Notes: generated by a model from the sequence alone, not told the origin. Shown: positions 1 to 10,627, numbered from the stretch's first letter. The stretch: 64,000 bases of DNA from an uncultured Clostridia bacterium (GCA_944392105.1 CALXVM010000004.1:1-64000), one strand, 5' to 3'. Program-made: numbers and translations.

Positions 1-59
1 TTTTTTAAGTATTTTGATATACAAATTTTAAGAGTATCAATATTTTTCAAAAACTGGCA

Positions 60-3000
60 TTAACAACAACACACATGCGTGTATTGTCCGCCATTTTCTC
101 TAATTCCTGGTAAATATGACTTTATATATCCTGGGTCTATTGAGCCTTTGTTAAATGGAGGGTCTAAAAGTTTTATAATTCCATTTTCTTTATCTACTAA
201 ATGATTTTCTAAACTTTCTAATGCTATATATTTTTTGTCATTATCTCCTGCTTTTGAAATTGTTGCCCAACTTTGTGAAATACTGTCTATTTTGCATTCT
301 TCACACTCTATACTTCCTAAAGCCTCTCCATTATCCATAAATGCTCTTTTATACCATCTTCCATCCCAAGCATTAGTATTTAAAGCTTTTTTTAATTTGT
401 CCGATATTTCTTCATATCTTTTTGCTCTTTCTTCTTCCCCTCTGTCTCTACAAATTGGAAGAATTCTTCTTAGTATTATATACATAAAGAAACCAAGCCA
501 AACACTTTCACCTTTTCCTTTATTTCCTACTTTGTTTAGTCCGTCGTTCCAATCTCCAGAGCCTATTTTAGGAAGTCCATTTTCTCCAAAATTTAATGAA
601 CGTTCTATTGCTCTTATACAATGTCCATATATATCTTCCACTACATCTGATTTTGTATATTTATCATATCTTTCGTCTACTCCTTCTTCTAAAACTTTGC
701 CTTGTAAATATGGAGTTTCTATTTCTAAAATATCTTTATTACCAGTAAAATAAACATAATCTAATACTACATAAGCAAGCCATAATAAATCATCCGAAAA
801 TCTTGTTCTTATGCCTCTTCCAGTGTCTTCATGCCACCAATGTTCTACGTCTCCTTCAATAAATTGATGCTCACTATGTTTAATTATTTGATTTTTCATA
901 ATATCTATATCAAAGTACTTTGTCGCCATAGTATCTTGCAATTGGTCTCTAAAGCCAAATGCTCCTCCTGACTGATAATATCCGCTTCTTGCCCATATTC
1001 TAGAGCATATTGTTTGATACAGCAGCCATCCGTTAAGCATAATGTTCATAGACTCTATTGGTGTTTTTACTTGTACATGATTTAATAAATTATTCCAATA
1101 TTTTTTTACATTCATTAGTTCTGTTCTTACATTATTTAAATTGCTGTATTTGTAAGATGTATCTTGGCACTCTAACATGCTTTCTCCTGCACCCATCATT
1201 AGCACAATTTCTTTCTTAGCTAAAGCTTCTATTTCAACTTTTAATTCTATTGCTATTATACCATCCTGCCATAAGGAATTTTTATTATCTAACTCCACTT
1301 TTCTTAAAGCGTCTGGTGACTGAAGATTGCCTTTTCCAAAAAAGCTCTGCTTACTTCCTGTATATGATAAAATATTTTCACTACTTGAAACCCACATAAT
1401 TTTAGTATTTGTAGGTTTAGAGATATTTTGCATTGTTATCATGTTAAATTTGTTGTTATATTCTATTTTTTGATATCCATTTGATTTTATTTCATCCTCA
1501 TCTAAGACAGGTTTTAAATAATATACAATCTTTACTTCTTTCTTCTTTACTTGTGTATTCTCTAAAGTTAATACTTGTACCTTAACATTTTCATTCATTG
1601 GTACAAAAATATCTACATTTTGCTTTAACCCGTCACTTATATGAGTATATTTTGCATATCCAAAACCATAGGTAATATAGTAAGGAGAGTCATCTGGCAC
1701 AGGGTTTAACCCCATAGACCAAATTTTTCTTGTATCCATATCCTCAAAATATATAACTTCTGACGGTACATCTGTTACCGGGTTATTATTCCATGCAGTA
1801 AGTCTATTTAATCTACTATTTTTAAACCAAGTATATCCTCCCATGCTTTCTGTTATTACACTGCCAAAATTCTTGTTAGTAAGCACATGGCTCCATACAG
1901 TTGGTAGTTTAACATCTTTACTTACTTTAATTTTGTATTCCGTTCCATCCTCTGAAAATCCTCCGTAATCATTGTTGTATTTTAGCTCTTCTGTAATTAG
2001 GTGGTTTGTATAATTCTCCTCGCTTGGTATTACTACTAAATTACTTTCATCTCCTATTTCCTTTACACTTTCTAAATACTCTTCTTCTAAATCTTTTATT
2101 TGTCTTAGTATACTTCCCATTCCTGCATTAATTACTACATTTGCTCTGTATTCTATACTTTCTTTGTCCTTTTTTCCTAATCCATTTAATAAAAATATTC
2201 CTCCTTTAATATTTTGCATAAAGCCTAATCCTTGGTTAAATATAGCATTTTGAACTCCCTCTTTTACGTAATTGTTATAACTATTTTTTTCTTCGTTTAT
2301 AATAACTAAATCTATTTCTATATTCTTAATTCTAAAATAGTCATATGCTTTAATAGTTTCTTTTACAATTTCAATATCATTTACATCTTTAATTTTTACT
2401 AGTAAGATTGGTACATCTCCAGAAATACCATATTTCCATAAATCCTCAACTAATGCATGCTCATTATTTCTTCCTTTGTAAAGAACCGTTTTTAGTGGAT
2501 TTGTAAATACCAAATATCTTAATATTTTCTGGTATAATTCCACATCTTTTCCTTTTATCCCCAAGTAACTATTTTCTGCCTCTACCTTTGCTCTTGCTAA
2601 ATTAAAGCTTCTCTTAATTTTCTCTTCATTTTTAAATTCAACAGCTCTTCCCAAAGCTTCTTCTCTTGTATCTCCAACTGCTATAATTAGGTTAAATTCT
2701 ATACTTTGCTCTGGAAGTATATTTACCATCTTTTTCATTGCAGCTATAGTTTCTGTATTTGTTCCCGTTTTTCTACTAAATGGTGTAGAATTTTCTACTT
2801 CTTTAGGAAGTCCTAAGTTATTTCTTCCTAAAAACTTTTCTTTATCTGTCTCAAATTCTACTTCTCCTATAGTCTCATTTTCTGTATACAAGTTTAAAGC
2901 CAAATAAACTTCTTTTTCTTCTTCTCCTCTGCTATTTCTTTTTATTAACAAAATTTCAGGTTTTTCTAGCCATTCATAACTTAAAAATAAATTATTAAAT

Positions 3001-6000
3001 ACCTTATGTGCATAGTCTTGCTCTCTTCTTGAAAGCATTGGCTCTAATGCACTTGTTATTTCTATTATCTCTTCTGTTAAACCTGTATTTGTTAACTTTA
3101 CTTTTCTTAATTCTACTGGTTCATTAGGCGAAATTGTAGTTTTTAATATAGTTTCTATATTTCCATCCTGTCTTACAATTTTATTACTATCTGGTGCAAA
3201 ATATATTGTGTATTTATCCGGTTTGTTTAAATATGACATATATGATGTCGTCCATATTCTTTTTGACCTTATATTTTTAAAATAGAAAAATATTCCTTGC
3301 TCTACATCGTCTGTTTTTTTGTATCTATTAATTAATATATCTTTGTATTTACTATAGCCATTTCCTTTTTCATCCATAACAATTGCATAATTATTATTTG
3401 AAATTACATTTATTTCTTTTAAATTATTATTTATCTTGCTAATTTCTCTCTGTGTATATGTTTCATAGTCAAAATTCACTACTCTTTCTACTTTTTCTTT
3501 CTTCTCTTTTGTTATAATTAAGCTTTCTGGCATCCTTTCTTGTAATAATATGTCAACAGCTTTCATCTCCAGATTTTCCATAAATCTTTTAGGTAATACA
3601 TTATTATTTATAAAATTATTTATAGATAACAATATAAGTCCTTGATGATGTGCCATATATGTTTTTACATCTGCAAATTCTTCATTTTTTCTAAGTCTTG
3701 TGCTTGTATAATCAATAGACTCATAAAACCCATATTTATTATACATGTTCTTTTTTTGTAGTTCTTTTAAATTGTTAATTACATTAACAGGCTCGTCATA
3801 TAAAGCCATAGCACTCCCATATGGTGCAACTACAATTTCTTCGGATAATCCTCTTTTTAGCCCCAGCCATGGTATTCCAAATGCTTTATATTGATAGTTA
3901 TTATTTAAGTCTTTTAAGTTAAATGCAGCTTCTGAAAATCCCCAAGGAATATTTAAAAGTTTGGCATATTCTTTCTGACTCATTATCATAAACTTGCAAG
4001 ACTCATCTAATAAGCTTCCTGTATACTTTGGTATAACTACATTTGGCATAAGATATTCAAAAGATGTACCAGACCAAGAAAGCAAGCCCTTATAGTTTTT
4101 AAATTTAGTTAAAGTTCTACTTAAATTACTCCAATGTTTTACATCTACATCTTTTTTAGCAATTGCTACTATGCTAGTTTGTCTTGCTTCTGAAGCTAAT
4201 AAATCATAATAAGAATCTGTTAATGTGTTTTCTTCTACATTAAATCCTATTGAAAATAGCATGTTCTCTTTATTATACAATTTAGAAAAATCTGTATCAT
4301 TTATAATATTATTTACTATTGTTTGCATAGCATTTATTTTTTCTTCTATACTTTCTTTATTAATTAGCTTATTTCTATCTTTTAATTCTACATTTTCTTT
4401 TATGATATCTTCTTGTATATTCGTTCCTTGTGTACTATTTCTTTCTGCTACATTATTAGAATCGCCATGTATTTCTAATTTTATTTCTTCTAAAAATTCC
4501 TTTACCACATACAAATAGCCAACAAAATTTCCGCTATCAACAGAAGAAACATATTTTGGTTCTAAAGGTTTTAAATTACTTATGTCATACCAATTATATA
4601 AATGTCCATTCCATTTAGGTAGCTCAGATATAGTATTTAACATCTTCTCTAGTAGCTGTATTGTATTATCAAGGTTTTCAAACTTTAAATCATAGCTTGA
4701 AATTACAGCAAGCAAAGCTAACCCTATATTTGTAGGAGATGTTCTATAAACCAATTTAGGCAACCTATCTTCTTGAAAGTTATCTGGCGGTAAGTAATTA
4801 CTTTTTTCATTTAAGTTTTCTTTAAAGAAATTCCATGTTTTTTGTGCTATATCCAAAATATAATCTTTATCTTTTTTATCTATTTCATTTACTTTTAGTC
4901 CTGTAACAATATCTTTACTTATATACCACATCATTAGTGGAGCTAATAACCACATTACAGCTATAATAACAAGAAAAATATTAATAAAAACATTATGCGT
5001 ATATGGACTAATTCCTAATATTATAAGTGCTAACACTAAATTTGGTCCCATGCTAGCATAATATGACTGTAAGCTAACCTTTTTAGTATTTTCCGCTTCT
5101 TCTGATGTTGTCCATTCTAATAAATTTTTCTTACTTCTATACATTCTGTATAATGTTCTAACAATAGCACATAGACTCATATAAGCTCTATCTGGTAGTA
5201 ATGCTACTGCAAATATTCCTCTTATAATACTTGCTTTAAAGTTTCCTACATTTTTAGAAAAAGTTTTTTGTTTTTTCTCTCCTTCTTTATAAAAAATAAC
5301 TCTATTTACTATATCTATTAATGTAGGCATTATAACAGCAACAATAGCTATTATTAATAGTGTCGCTACATTTACTCTTTTCCAAAGCCATATTGTAATA
5401 TCTAAAAGTATAAGCAATATCGAACTTATTTCCAATACACTTCTAAATAAATTATCTAATATTTTGTATTTAGACAATCTGTTTAATGGATTAACTCTTT
5501 TATCTTTATGCTTGTCTAAAACTTTTCCTTTAAGCCAGCCAATAATCTGCCAATCTCCCCTTATCCATCTGCTTAGCCTAGTTTTAAAAGTCTGATATGT
5601 TGTAGGATAACCATCCATAAGCTCTATATCTGATGCCAATCCACATCTTAAGTAGTTCCCCTCTAGTAAGTCATGGCTTAGTACTGTATTATCTGGTATG
5701 GTATTTTTAAACACTTCATAAAATACGTCTAAGTCATAAATCCCTTTACCTGTAAAAATTCCTTCTTTAAAATTATCTTGATATGTGTCAGATATAGCGT
5801 TGCTATAAGGGTCTGTTCCTCCGTTTCCAGCATATATCTTTGTAAACCACGTTTTATTACTTATTTCTAAATCTATTCCAACTCTTGGCTGGATTAAAGC
5901 ATGACCACCTTCAACTGCTGTGTTATTTTTATTTAAAATAGGTAAATTTAAAATATGTGCCATAGCTCCAACTAACTCTAGCCCAGAATTTAATACTAAA

Positions 6001-7874
6001 TTTGTGTCTGCATCTAATGTAATTATATACTTAATCTTTGGTAACTTTTTCTTACTTCTTGTCTGTTCTATAGTGTTTACTTTAAAATTTCCATTATCTC
6101 CTGTTTTTATAAACTCATTAAATTGATTTAGTATACCTCTCTTTCTTTCCCAGCCTAAGTAGCAAGTTTCACCATCATTCCAAATTCTTTCTCTATATAG
6201 AAAATGGAACTTTGGAAACTTTTCATCTTTATACTTTTCATTTAGTTTTTCTATTTGTTTTAATCCTTCTCTTATAATTTTCTCATCAATTTCCTCTACT
6301 TTTTGACTACTTGGCTTGCAATCTCCAAGTATTGCTAAATATAAGTTTTCACTTTTATTTGCTAAATAGTACACCTCTAGCTTTTTAGCTAGTTCATCTA
6401 CTTTTTGTACATTATTTAAAATAGTTGGAATTACTACAAAAGTAGAATATTCTTCTGGTATGCCATTATTAAAGTCTAATTTTGGTATAATTTTCGGGCT
6501 TACACACTTGCCTAAAATATATTGCACAATTTGTTGTACTATAACTTGTACTGGTATAAACAAAATAATAGCCATAACAATAGAAATTACTATATTATTT
6601 ATTTGTTTTTGTACTTTCCACGCTAAAAATAACGATATTATAATAGATAAAACTATAATTCCATAAATGTATATTTTAGATTTATTTTCATTTGATATTT
6701 CATCTATTCTTTTATTAGTAATTTCTTGTATTAGTTTGCTTTTACCATCACTTATTAAATAGTATCCAATATGTGACTTTTTAAGTTCTAGCTCATTTTT
6801 ATTTTCTTTTTCAAATATTTTAGTCGACAACTGCAGTGCTTTTTGTGCAACATATATTTCAGATATTCCTGTTTTTTTGGCAATTTTCTTTATTGCATTT
6901 CTATAATAAATTCTAGTTTTATAATCCATTTTTGAATATATTTCAGCTGGATCTCTTTTTAAAATTTCTTCTACTCCATTTATTTCTTCAAATATATTTA
7001 CAAAATTCATTCTATTTATAGCTTTTATACTAGTTATACTATTACCAACTGTAACTTTTTTTACCGCAATATCAAAATGCTCTTTTTTTATTACGTCTGA
7101 TATATCTAACCCCATTTTATTTACTTCATCTTCTAGTACTTTCAAAAATGGATACGCTCTTCTACCTAGTCTTTTTAATTTGTATGACATATACTCAATA
7201 AAAGGATATTTCATTTCTTCATATCCTGCAATTTTTACTCTATATTCATGAATATTTTTAAATTTACATTTATCTTTGTCCTTTTCTTCTACAAGCCTTT
7301 CTACTATGTTTTCTACTTTATATTTTTGCATTTGAGACGAATAAATTTTTTCACATACTTCTCTTATTTTTTCTATAAGAGCTATTTGTATAAACGGTCC
7401 TATATTCCATATTTCTTCCATGTTTAGGTTTTTTTTCGACTGATATGCCTTTAATAATTCTGGTAAAACTTTATTATCTATTTTACAATCTGTATATGCT
7501 ACAATTTCCCCTGCGAGCTCATATATTCTTGCAAAACCAGAATATGGTCCTGTTGCAATTCCAGGAAAATTAATATATTTTTTTAGAGTAATGTCTTTTA
7601 CTATAGATTTTACAGCCTCTTCTATTACATAGTAATTATCTAAAATCCACTCTCCGGCAGGATGTATAGGTATTTTTAGTTTTATATGTTCTGTTAATAA
7701 CTCGTATATTTGTGTAATTATTTCAAAATTTTCTTTTAATCTTGGAATTGGATATGTTTCTTTATTAGATTTAGTCTGTATAGCATAATCAGACGCAATT
7801 TTTTCCAGATAATTTTCTAGCTGATTTTTATCTAAAAGTGCACCTTTTATATTTAGTATTTTATAATCTTTCAA
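60..7874 (-). CDS. Cyclic beta-1,2-glucan synthase-like protein (NdvB/ChvB type), C-terminally truncated
   Basis: This giant membrane enzyme should polymerise glucose from UDP-glucose into beta-1,2-glucan and trim or cyclise the chain. Visible order: an N-terminal helical region (about 1-400); two membrane helices (about 403-455); a GT84-type transferase with LDADTNL near 618 and RLSRWIRGDWQ near 768; further membrane helices (about 811-862 and 941-983); a glycoamylase-like region with YYDLLASEAR and MAHHQGL (near 1408); then two GH94-like modules, the second with SGDWNDG near 2441, which contains the family's general-acid Asp. The start is TTG with AAGGAG 10 nt upstream. The protein ends HVCCC directly after the conserved ENGGQYTH segment, whereas relatives continue through the rest of the GH94 barrel and the C-terminal domain. 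It is therefore either a natural truncation or a junction artefact. The RBS lies in a long hairpin (7875-7932). Confidence 0.85.
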   Translation of the reverse strand: MKDYKILNIKGALLDKNQLENYLEKIASDYAIQTKSNKETYPIPRLKENFEIITQIYELLTEHIKLKIPIHPAGEWILDNYYVIEEAVKSIVKDITLKKYINFPGIATGPYSGFARIYELAGEIVAYTDCKIDNKVLPELLKAYQSKKNLNMEEIWNIGPFIQIALIEKIREVCEKIYSSQMQKYKVENIVERLVEEKDKDKCKFKNIHEYRVKIAGYEEMKYPFIEYMSYKLKRLGRRAYPFLKVLEDEVNKMGLDISDVIKKEHFDIAVKKVTVGNSITSIKAINRMNFVNIFEEINGVEEILKRDPAEIYSKMDYKTRIYYRNAIKKIAKKTGISEIYVAQKALQLSTKIFEKENKNELELKKSHIGYYLISDGKSKLIQEITNKRIDEISNENKSKIYIYGIIVLSIIISLFLAWKVQKQINNIVISIVMAIILFIPVQVIVQQIVQYILGKCVSPKIIPKLDFNNGIPEEYSTFVVIPTILNNVQKVDELAKKLEVYYLANKSENLYLAILGDCKPSSQKVEEIDEKIIREGLKQIEKLNEKYKDEKFPKFHFLYRERIWNDGETCYLGWERKRGILNQFNEFIKTGDNGNFKVNTIEQTRSKKKLPKIKYIITLDADTNLVLNSGLELVGAMAHILNLPILNKNNTAVEGGHALIQPRVGIDLEISNKTWFTKIYAGNGGTDPYSNAISDTYQDNFKEGIFTGKGIYDLDVFYEVFKNTIPDNTVLSHDLLEGNYLRCGLASDIELMDGYPTTYQTFKTRLSRWIRGDWQIIGWLKGKVLDKHKDKRVNPLNRLSKYKILDNLFRSVLEISSILLILLDITIWLWKRVNVATLLIIAIVAVIMPTLIDIVNRVIFYKEGEKKQKTFSKNVGNFKASIIRGIFAVALLPDRAYMSLCAIVRTLYRMYRSKKNLLEWTTSEEAENTKKVSLQSYYASMGPNLVLALIILGISPYTHNVFINIFLVIIAVMWLLAPLMMWYISKDIVTGLKVNEIDKKDKDYILDIAQKTWNFFKENLNEKSNYLPPDNFQEDRLPKLVYRTSPTNIGLALLAVISSYDLKFENLDNTIQLLEKMLNTISELPKWNGHLYNWYDISNLKPLEPKYVSSVDSGNFVGYLYVVKEFLEEIKLEIHGDSNNVAERNSTQGTNIQEDIIKENVELKDRNKLINKESIEEKINAMQTIVNNIINDTDFSKLYNKENMLFSIGFNVEENTLTDSYYDLLASEARQTSIVAIAKKDVDVKHWSNLSRTLTKFKNYKGLLSWSGTSFEYLMPNVVIPKYTGSLLDESCKFMIMSQKEYAKLLNIPWGFSEAAFNLKDLNNNYQYKAFGIPWLGLKRGLSEEIVVAPYGSAMALYDEPVNVINNLKELQKKNMYNKYGFYESIDYTSTRLRKNEEFADVKTYMAHHQGLILLSINNFINNNVLPKRFMENLEMKAVDILLQERMPESLIITKEKKEKVERVVNFDYETYTQREISKINNNLKEINVISNNNYAIVMDEKGNGYSKYKDILINRYKKTDDVEQGIFFYFKNIRSKRIWTTSYMSYLNKPDKYTIYFAPDSNKIVRQDGNIETILKTTISPNEPVELRKVKLTNTGLTEEIIEITSALEPMLSRREQDYAHKVFNNLFLSYEWLEKPEILLIKRNSRGEEEKEVYLALNLYTENETIGEVEFETDKEKFLGRNNLGLPKEVENSTPFSRKTGTNTETIAAMKKMVNILPEQSIEFNLIIAVGDTREEALGRAVEFKNEEKIKRSFNLARAKVEAENSYLGIKGKDVELYQKILRYLVFTNPLKTVLYKGRNNEHALVEDLWKYGISGDVPILLVKIKDVNDIEIVKETIKAYDYFRIKNIEIDLVIINEEKNSYNNYVKEGVQNAIFNQGLGFMQNIKGGIFLLNGLGKKDKESIEYRANVVINAGMGSILRQIKDLEEEYLESVKEIGDESNLVVIPSEENYTNHLITEELKYNNDYGGFSEDGTEYKIKVSKDVKLPTVWSHVLTNKNFGSVITESMGGYTWFKNSRLNRLTAWNNNPVTDVPSEVIYFEDMDTRKIWSMGLNPVPDDSPYYITYGFGYAKYTHISDGLKQNVDIFVPMNENVKVQVLTLENTQVKKKEVKIVYYLKPVLDEDEIKSNGYQKIEYNNKFNMITMQNISKPTNTKIMWVSSSENILSYTGSKQSFFGKGNLQSPDALRKVELDNKNSLWQDGIIAIELKVEIEALAKKEIVLMMGAGESMLECQDTSYKYSNLNNVRTELMNVKKYWNNLLNHVQVKTPIESMNIMLNGWLLYQTICSRIWARSGYYQSGGAFGFRDQLQDTMATKYFDIDIMKNQIIKHSEHQFIEGDVEHWWHEDTGRGIRTRFSDDLLWLAYVVLDYVYFTGNKDILEIETPYLQGKVLEEGVDERYDKYTKSDVVEDIYGHCIRAIERSLNFGENGLPKIGSGDWNDGLNKVGNKGKGESVWLGFFMYIILRRILPICRDRGEEERAKRYEEISDKLKKALNTNAWDGRWYKRAFMDNGEALGSIECEECKIDSISQSWATISKAGDNDKKYIALESLENHLVDKENGIIKLLDPPFNKGSIDPGYIKSYLPGIRENGGQYTHVCCC

Positions 7875-7932
7875 AAAAATTCCACTCCTTGTTCTATTTT
7901 TTCAAATAGTTTCTCCAAAGAGTGGAATTTTT
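7875..7932 (-). terminator. Terminator-like hairpin overlapping the RBS of the glucan synthase gene
   Basis: A perfect 13-bp inverted repeat pairs 7875-7887 with 7920-7932. Its 32-nt loop contains a second 6-bp hairpin (7894-7899 with 7904-7909). Read on the minus strand, the 3' arm contains the Shine-Dalgarno of the next gene (GGAGTGG) and runs straight into a T-tract that includes the TTG start. It could terminate the upstream 82-codon gene and also mask the downstream RBS. Confidence 0.65.
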
Positions 7933-7964
7933 ATGCACTTTATAAAAAGTAAATTAATTTTACT

Positions 7965-8213
7965 TTATTTTTCCTGTTCTTCATTGTCTATTCTTTTAAT
8001 ACGCATTTCAGCAGCAAGTCTTGCTATATCTGCCTCAGCTTTTGCTTTTTTTCTATCAAATGCTTCCTCTTTTTTCTTTTTTGCATCCTGTTGTAATTTT
8101 TCTTTAAATTGTCTTCTCTTGTCATCCAAAGAACCTTTAAATTGCTTATCTGCTAAATCCATGTCTTTTGTTTTCATAATTGGCTCAACTCTACGAATTC
8201 TTTCAATTTTCAT
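7965..8213 (-). CDS. Small charged coiled-coil protein of unknown function
   Basis: This 82-residue protein is very rich in Lys, Glu, Asp and Arg. It has no membrane segment and no Cys, and a long predicted helix or coiled coil covers about residues 24-82. I do not recognise a family. The start ATG has an AGAGGTG Shine-Dalgarno about 6 nt upstream. It lies 20 nt downstream of murE on the same strand, so it is probably the distal gene of that transcript, and it is followed by the 7875-7932 hairpin. The good RBS and operon position make it a likely real gene, but nothing in the sequence gives a function. Confidence 0.6.
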   Translation of the reverse strand: MKIERIRRVEPIMKTKDMDLADKQFKGSLDDKRRQFKEKLQQDAKKKKEEAFDRKKAKAEADIARLAAEMRIKRIDNEEQEK

Positions 8214-8233
8214 ACAAACACCTCTATAACTAT

Positions 8234-9784
8234 TTATTTAGAAATTTTCTTTTTAGTAGTTCTAAATTGTATATTATTAATTCTATCATATTCTTTTAAA
8301 GCTTTTTTAGCATATTGCACATCTGTTAAGCACTTAACATATGTAGTCCCTATTTTTTGTCTTGTTTCGTTTCCTTTACCTGTAATTAGTATTACACTAT
8401 CTGGATTTTCCATTATAGCTGTTCTTATAGCCTCTCCTCTGTCCTCAATAATTTTATATTTTCCACCAACTTTTTTTACATATCCGGCTATTTCTTCACA
8501 TATATCAATTGCACTTTCTATTCCAGGGTCTTCTGCTGTTAAATAAGTAATATCTGAGTTTAAACCTGAAAGAACACCTAAGTCTCTTCTTCTTATCATA
8601 GCATGTCCACCTGGGCAACCAAAAACTGTTACTATTTTTCTATCTGGATATTCTTTTATTGTTGATTCATATAATTTTTCAAAACTTAATTTATTATGTG
8701 CATAGTCAACAATTGCTATAATTTTTTTATCTTTATTAGTATACAATTCCATTCTTCCACTTGATCTTGCTACTTTTAAGCCTTCATATATATTTTTATA
8801 TGGAATTTTCATTGCTACAGCAACAGCAATTGCAGCTAATGCATTTTCTATGTTAAATAGTCCTGGCATTGTAAGTAATATTTTATTATTAAAATATGGT
8901 GTTCTTACTTTAAATGATGTATGTAACCCCTTCTTTTCTATGTTATATGCAAATATATCTGCATTTCTTGTTGTTCCAAAAGTAATTATTTTATCTGCAT
9001 TTTTTGCATAATCAAGAACTTTTAGCAAGTTTTCTATATTATCCATATTAAGATTTACACATGCGACTTTAGCTTGTTTAAATATTTTTAATTTAGATTC
9101 AAAATAATCATTAAAATCCGGATGTTCTATATTACTTATATGGTCTTCTGAAATATTTAGAAATACAGCTTCGTCATATGTTATGCCATAGACTCTGTCT
9201 TTTTTTAAAGCTTGGCTACTAACTTCCATTACCAAGTTTTTAAGGTTACTATCTACTGCATTTTTAGCATATTTTTCTATTTCGTATGACTCTTGAGTTG
9301 TAAGTACAGACTCCACATTAGTTTTACCATCATAGTTATTTATTGAAGATAAAATAGCTGTATCTGTTCCATCTACCTCTTTCATATAACTATCTAATAT
9401 GCTTTTTACGTAATAAGCTGTAGTTGACTTTCCTTTTGTTCCTGTTATTCCAATCATATTTAGCTTATCTGTAGGGTTATTAAAATACATTTTCGCTACA
9501 ATAGCTAAAGATTTTTGTATGTCACTTACTAATATGCATGGTATATCTTCACTATATTTTGTCTCTGAAATATAGGCAATTGCACCTTTTACTATAGCAT
9601 CTTTTAAATACTCTTCTTTAAATTTTACCCCTTTACAAACAAATAATGTATCTTTTTCAACATCATTTGAATTATAGCAAACTTTGTTTATAACAGTATC
9701 TCTTATTTTTTCAACATCACTTGTTACTACTAAATCGTCTTTGCTTAATTTTTCAACATATTCATATAATTTAAATTTCTTCAT
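8234..9784 (-). CDS. murE: MurE: UDP-MurNAc-tripeptide ligase, probably L-lysine type
   Basis: This cytoplasmic Mur ligase adds the third amino acid to UDP-MurNAc-L-Ala-D-Glu. At 516 residues it has the usual length. The central ATP-binding loop is GITGTKGKSTTAYY, followed by MEVSSQAL, FLNISEDH, the DYFESKLKIF segment with the lysine that is carbamylated in the family, VDYAHN, and GKGNETRQ near the C terminus. Enzymes that use meso-diaminopimelate carry a DNPR motif in the C-terminal domain. Here that position reads TAEDPG, closer to the DDP-type motifs of lysine-adding MurE. The start ATG has AAAGGA 7 nt upstream. It follows an Asp/Glu racemase and a D-Asp-ligase-like ATP-grasp gene on the same strand, which supports a lysine-containing stem peptide. 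Substrate choice is inferred, not shown. Confidence 0.88.
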   Translation of the reverse strand: MKKFKLYEYVEKLSKDDLVVTSDVEKIRDTVINKVCYNSNDVEKDTLFVCKGVKFKEEYLKDAIVKGAIAYISETKYSEDIPCILVSDIQKSLAIVAKMYFNNPTDKLNMIGITGTKGKSTTAYYVKSILDSYMKEVDGTDTAILSSINNYDGKTNVESVLTTQESYEIEKYAKNAVDSNLKNLVMEVSSQALKKDRVYGITYDEAVFLNISEDHISNIEHPDFNDYFESKLKIFKQAKVACVNLNMDNIENLLKVLDYAKNADKIITFGTTRNADIFAYNIEKKGLHTSFKVRTPYFNNKILLTMPGLFNIENALAAIAVAVAMKIPYKNIYEGLKVARSSGRMELYTNKDKKIIAIVDYAHNKLSFEKLYESTIKEYPDRKIVTVFGCPGGHAMIRRRDLGVLSGLNSDITYLTAEDPGIESAIDICEEIAGYVKKVGGKYKIIEDRGEAIRTAIMENPDSVILITGKGNETRQKIGTTYVKCLTDVQYAKKALKEYDRINNIQFRTTKKKISK

Positions 9785-9925
9785 TTTAACATCCTTTCAA
9801 AGTTTAACACCTTAGTTATATTATTTATACTTTGCCATTTTATTAAAATTTATTCTTATTTTACCAAACAATTTTATCATTTTTATTCTTATCTATTCAT
9901 ACTATTTTATATTTTACTTTTTTTC

Positions 9926-10627
9926 TTATTCTTTGTATTTTTTGTCCACGCTAAGTATAGATGCTTTTACCAAATAATCCATTGGGTCAATAGTTGTTTC
10001 TTTAAATGATTTTTTAAATCCAGATAATTCTGTACATCCAAGTATTACATATTTACATCCGTTTTGCATAAAATAATCCAAAACACTTTTAAATTTATCG
10101 TTGTCAAACACGCCTCTAGCCTTTACATCATCATATATAATACTCATTACTTGTTTTTGTATTTCTTCATTTGGCACAAAATAATTTATTCCATATTTTT
10201 CGCATTCCTTTTGATACATTTTTAGCATTATAGTACCATCTGTTGCCATTATTCCTACTTTTTCATTTTTATTTACTACATCTTTTAAATTTTTCGCAGT
10301 TTCTTCTATCATATTAATAATTGGAATATTAGTTAGACCTTGTATTTTATCTATAATACTATGGCTTGTATTACATGGAATTGCTATACTTGTTACTTTT
10401 GCATATTCTAAAATTTTTATATTCTCATGCATTTGCCTTAATAATTCATCTAATTTATTATTTTTTATTGCATAAGTCCTGTCTATAATTGAAGCATGAT
10501 TTAATATTACCATATCTATATGGTCTTGGTCTTTATTTGCAACTGTATGGTTCATAATTCTAGTATAAAAATCTATAGTTGCTTCTGTGCCCATGCCTCC
10601 AATTATTCCTAATATTTTTTTGTTCAA
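9926..10627 (-). CDS. Aspartate/glutamate racemase family protein (probable aspartate racemase)
   Basis: This 233-residue protein belongs to the cofactor-independent Asp/Glu racemase superfamily, which interconverts L- and D-Asp with two catalytic cysteines. Both are present, in PCNTSH and in LGCTELSG. The N terminus GIIGGMGTEATIDFYTRI is typical of the aspartate racemase branch rather than MurI. The start is TTG with AAGGAAGG 7 nt upstream. It lies between a D-Asp-ligase-like ATP-grasp gene upstream and murE downstream, so its likely role is supplying D-Asp for peptidoglycan. A broader amino-acid racemase activity is possible. Gaps to its neighbours are about 140 and 200 nt, so separate promoters cannot be excluded. 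Confidence 0.85.
   Translation of the reverse strand: MNKKILGIIGGMGTEATIDFYTRIMNHTVANKDQDHIDMVILNHASIIDRTYAIKNNKLDELLRQMHENIKILEYAKVTSIAIPCNTSHSIIDKIQGLTNIPIINMIEETAKNLKDVVNKNEKVGIMATDGTIMLKMYQKECEKYGINYFVPNEEIQKQVMSIIYDDVKARGVFDNDKFKSVLDYFMQNGCKYVILGCTELSGFKKSFKETTIDPMDYLVKASILSVDKKYKE

Noticed and set aside
235-753. Open frame of 172 codons on the plus strand
   Set aside because: Antisense to the highly conserved GH94 part of the glucan synthase, with low-complexity composition and no RBS. A codon-bias shadow.
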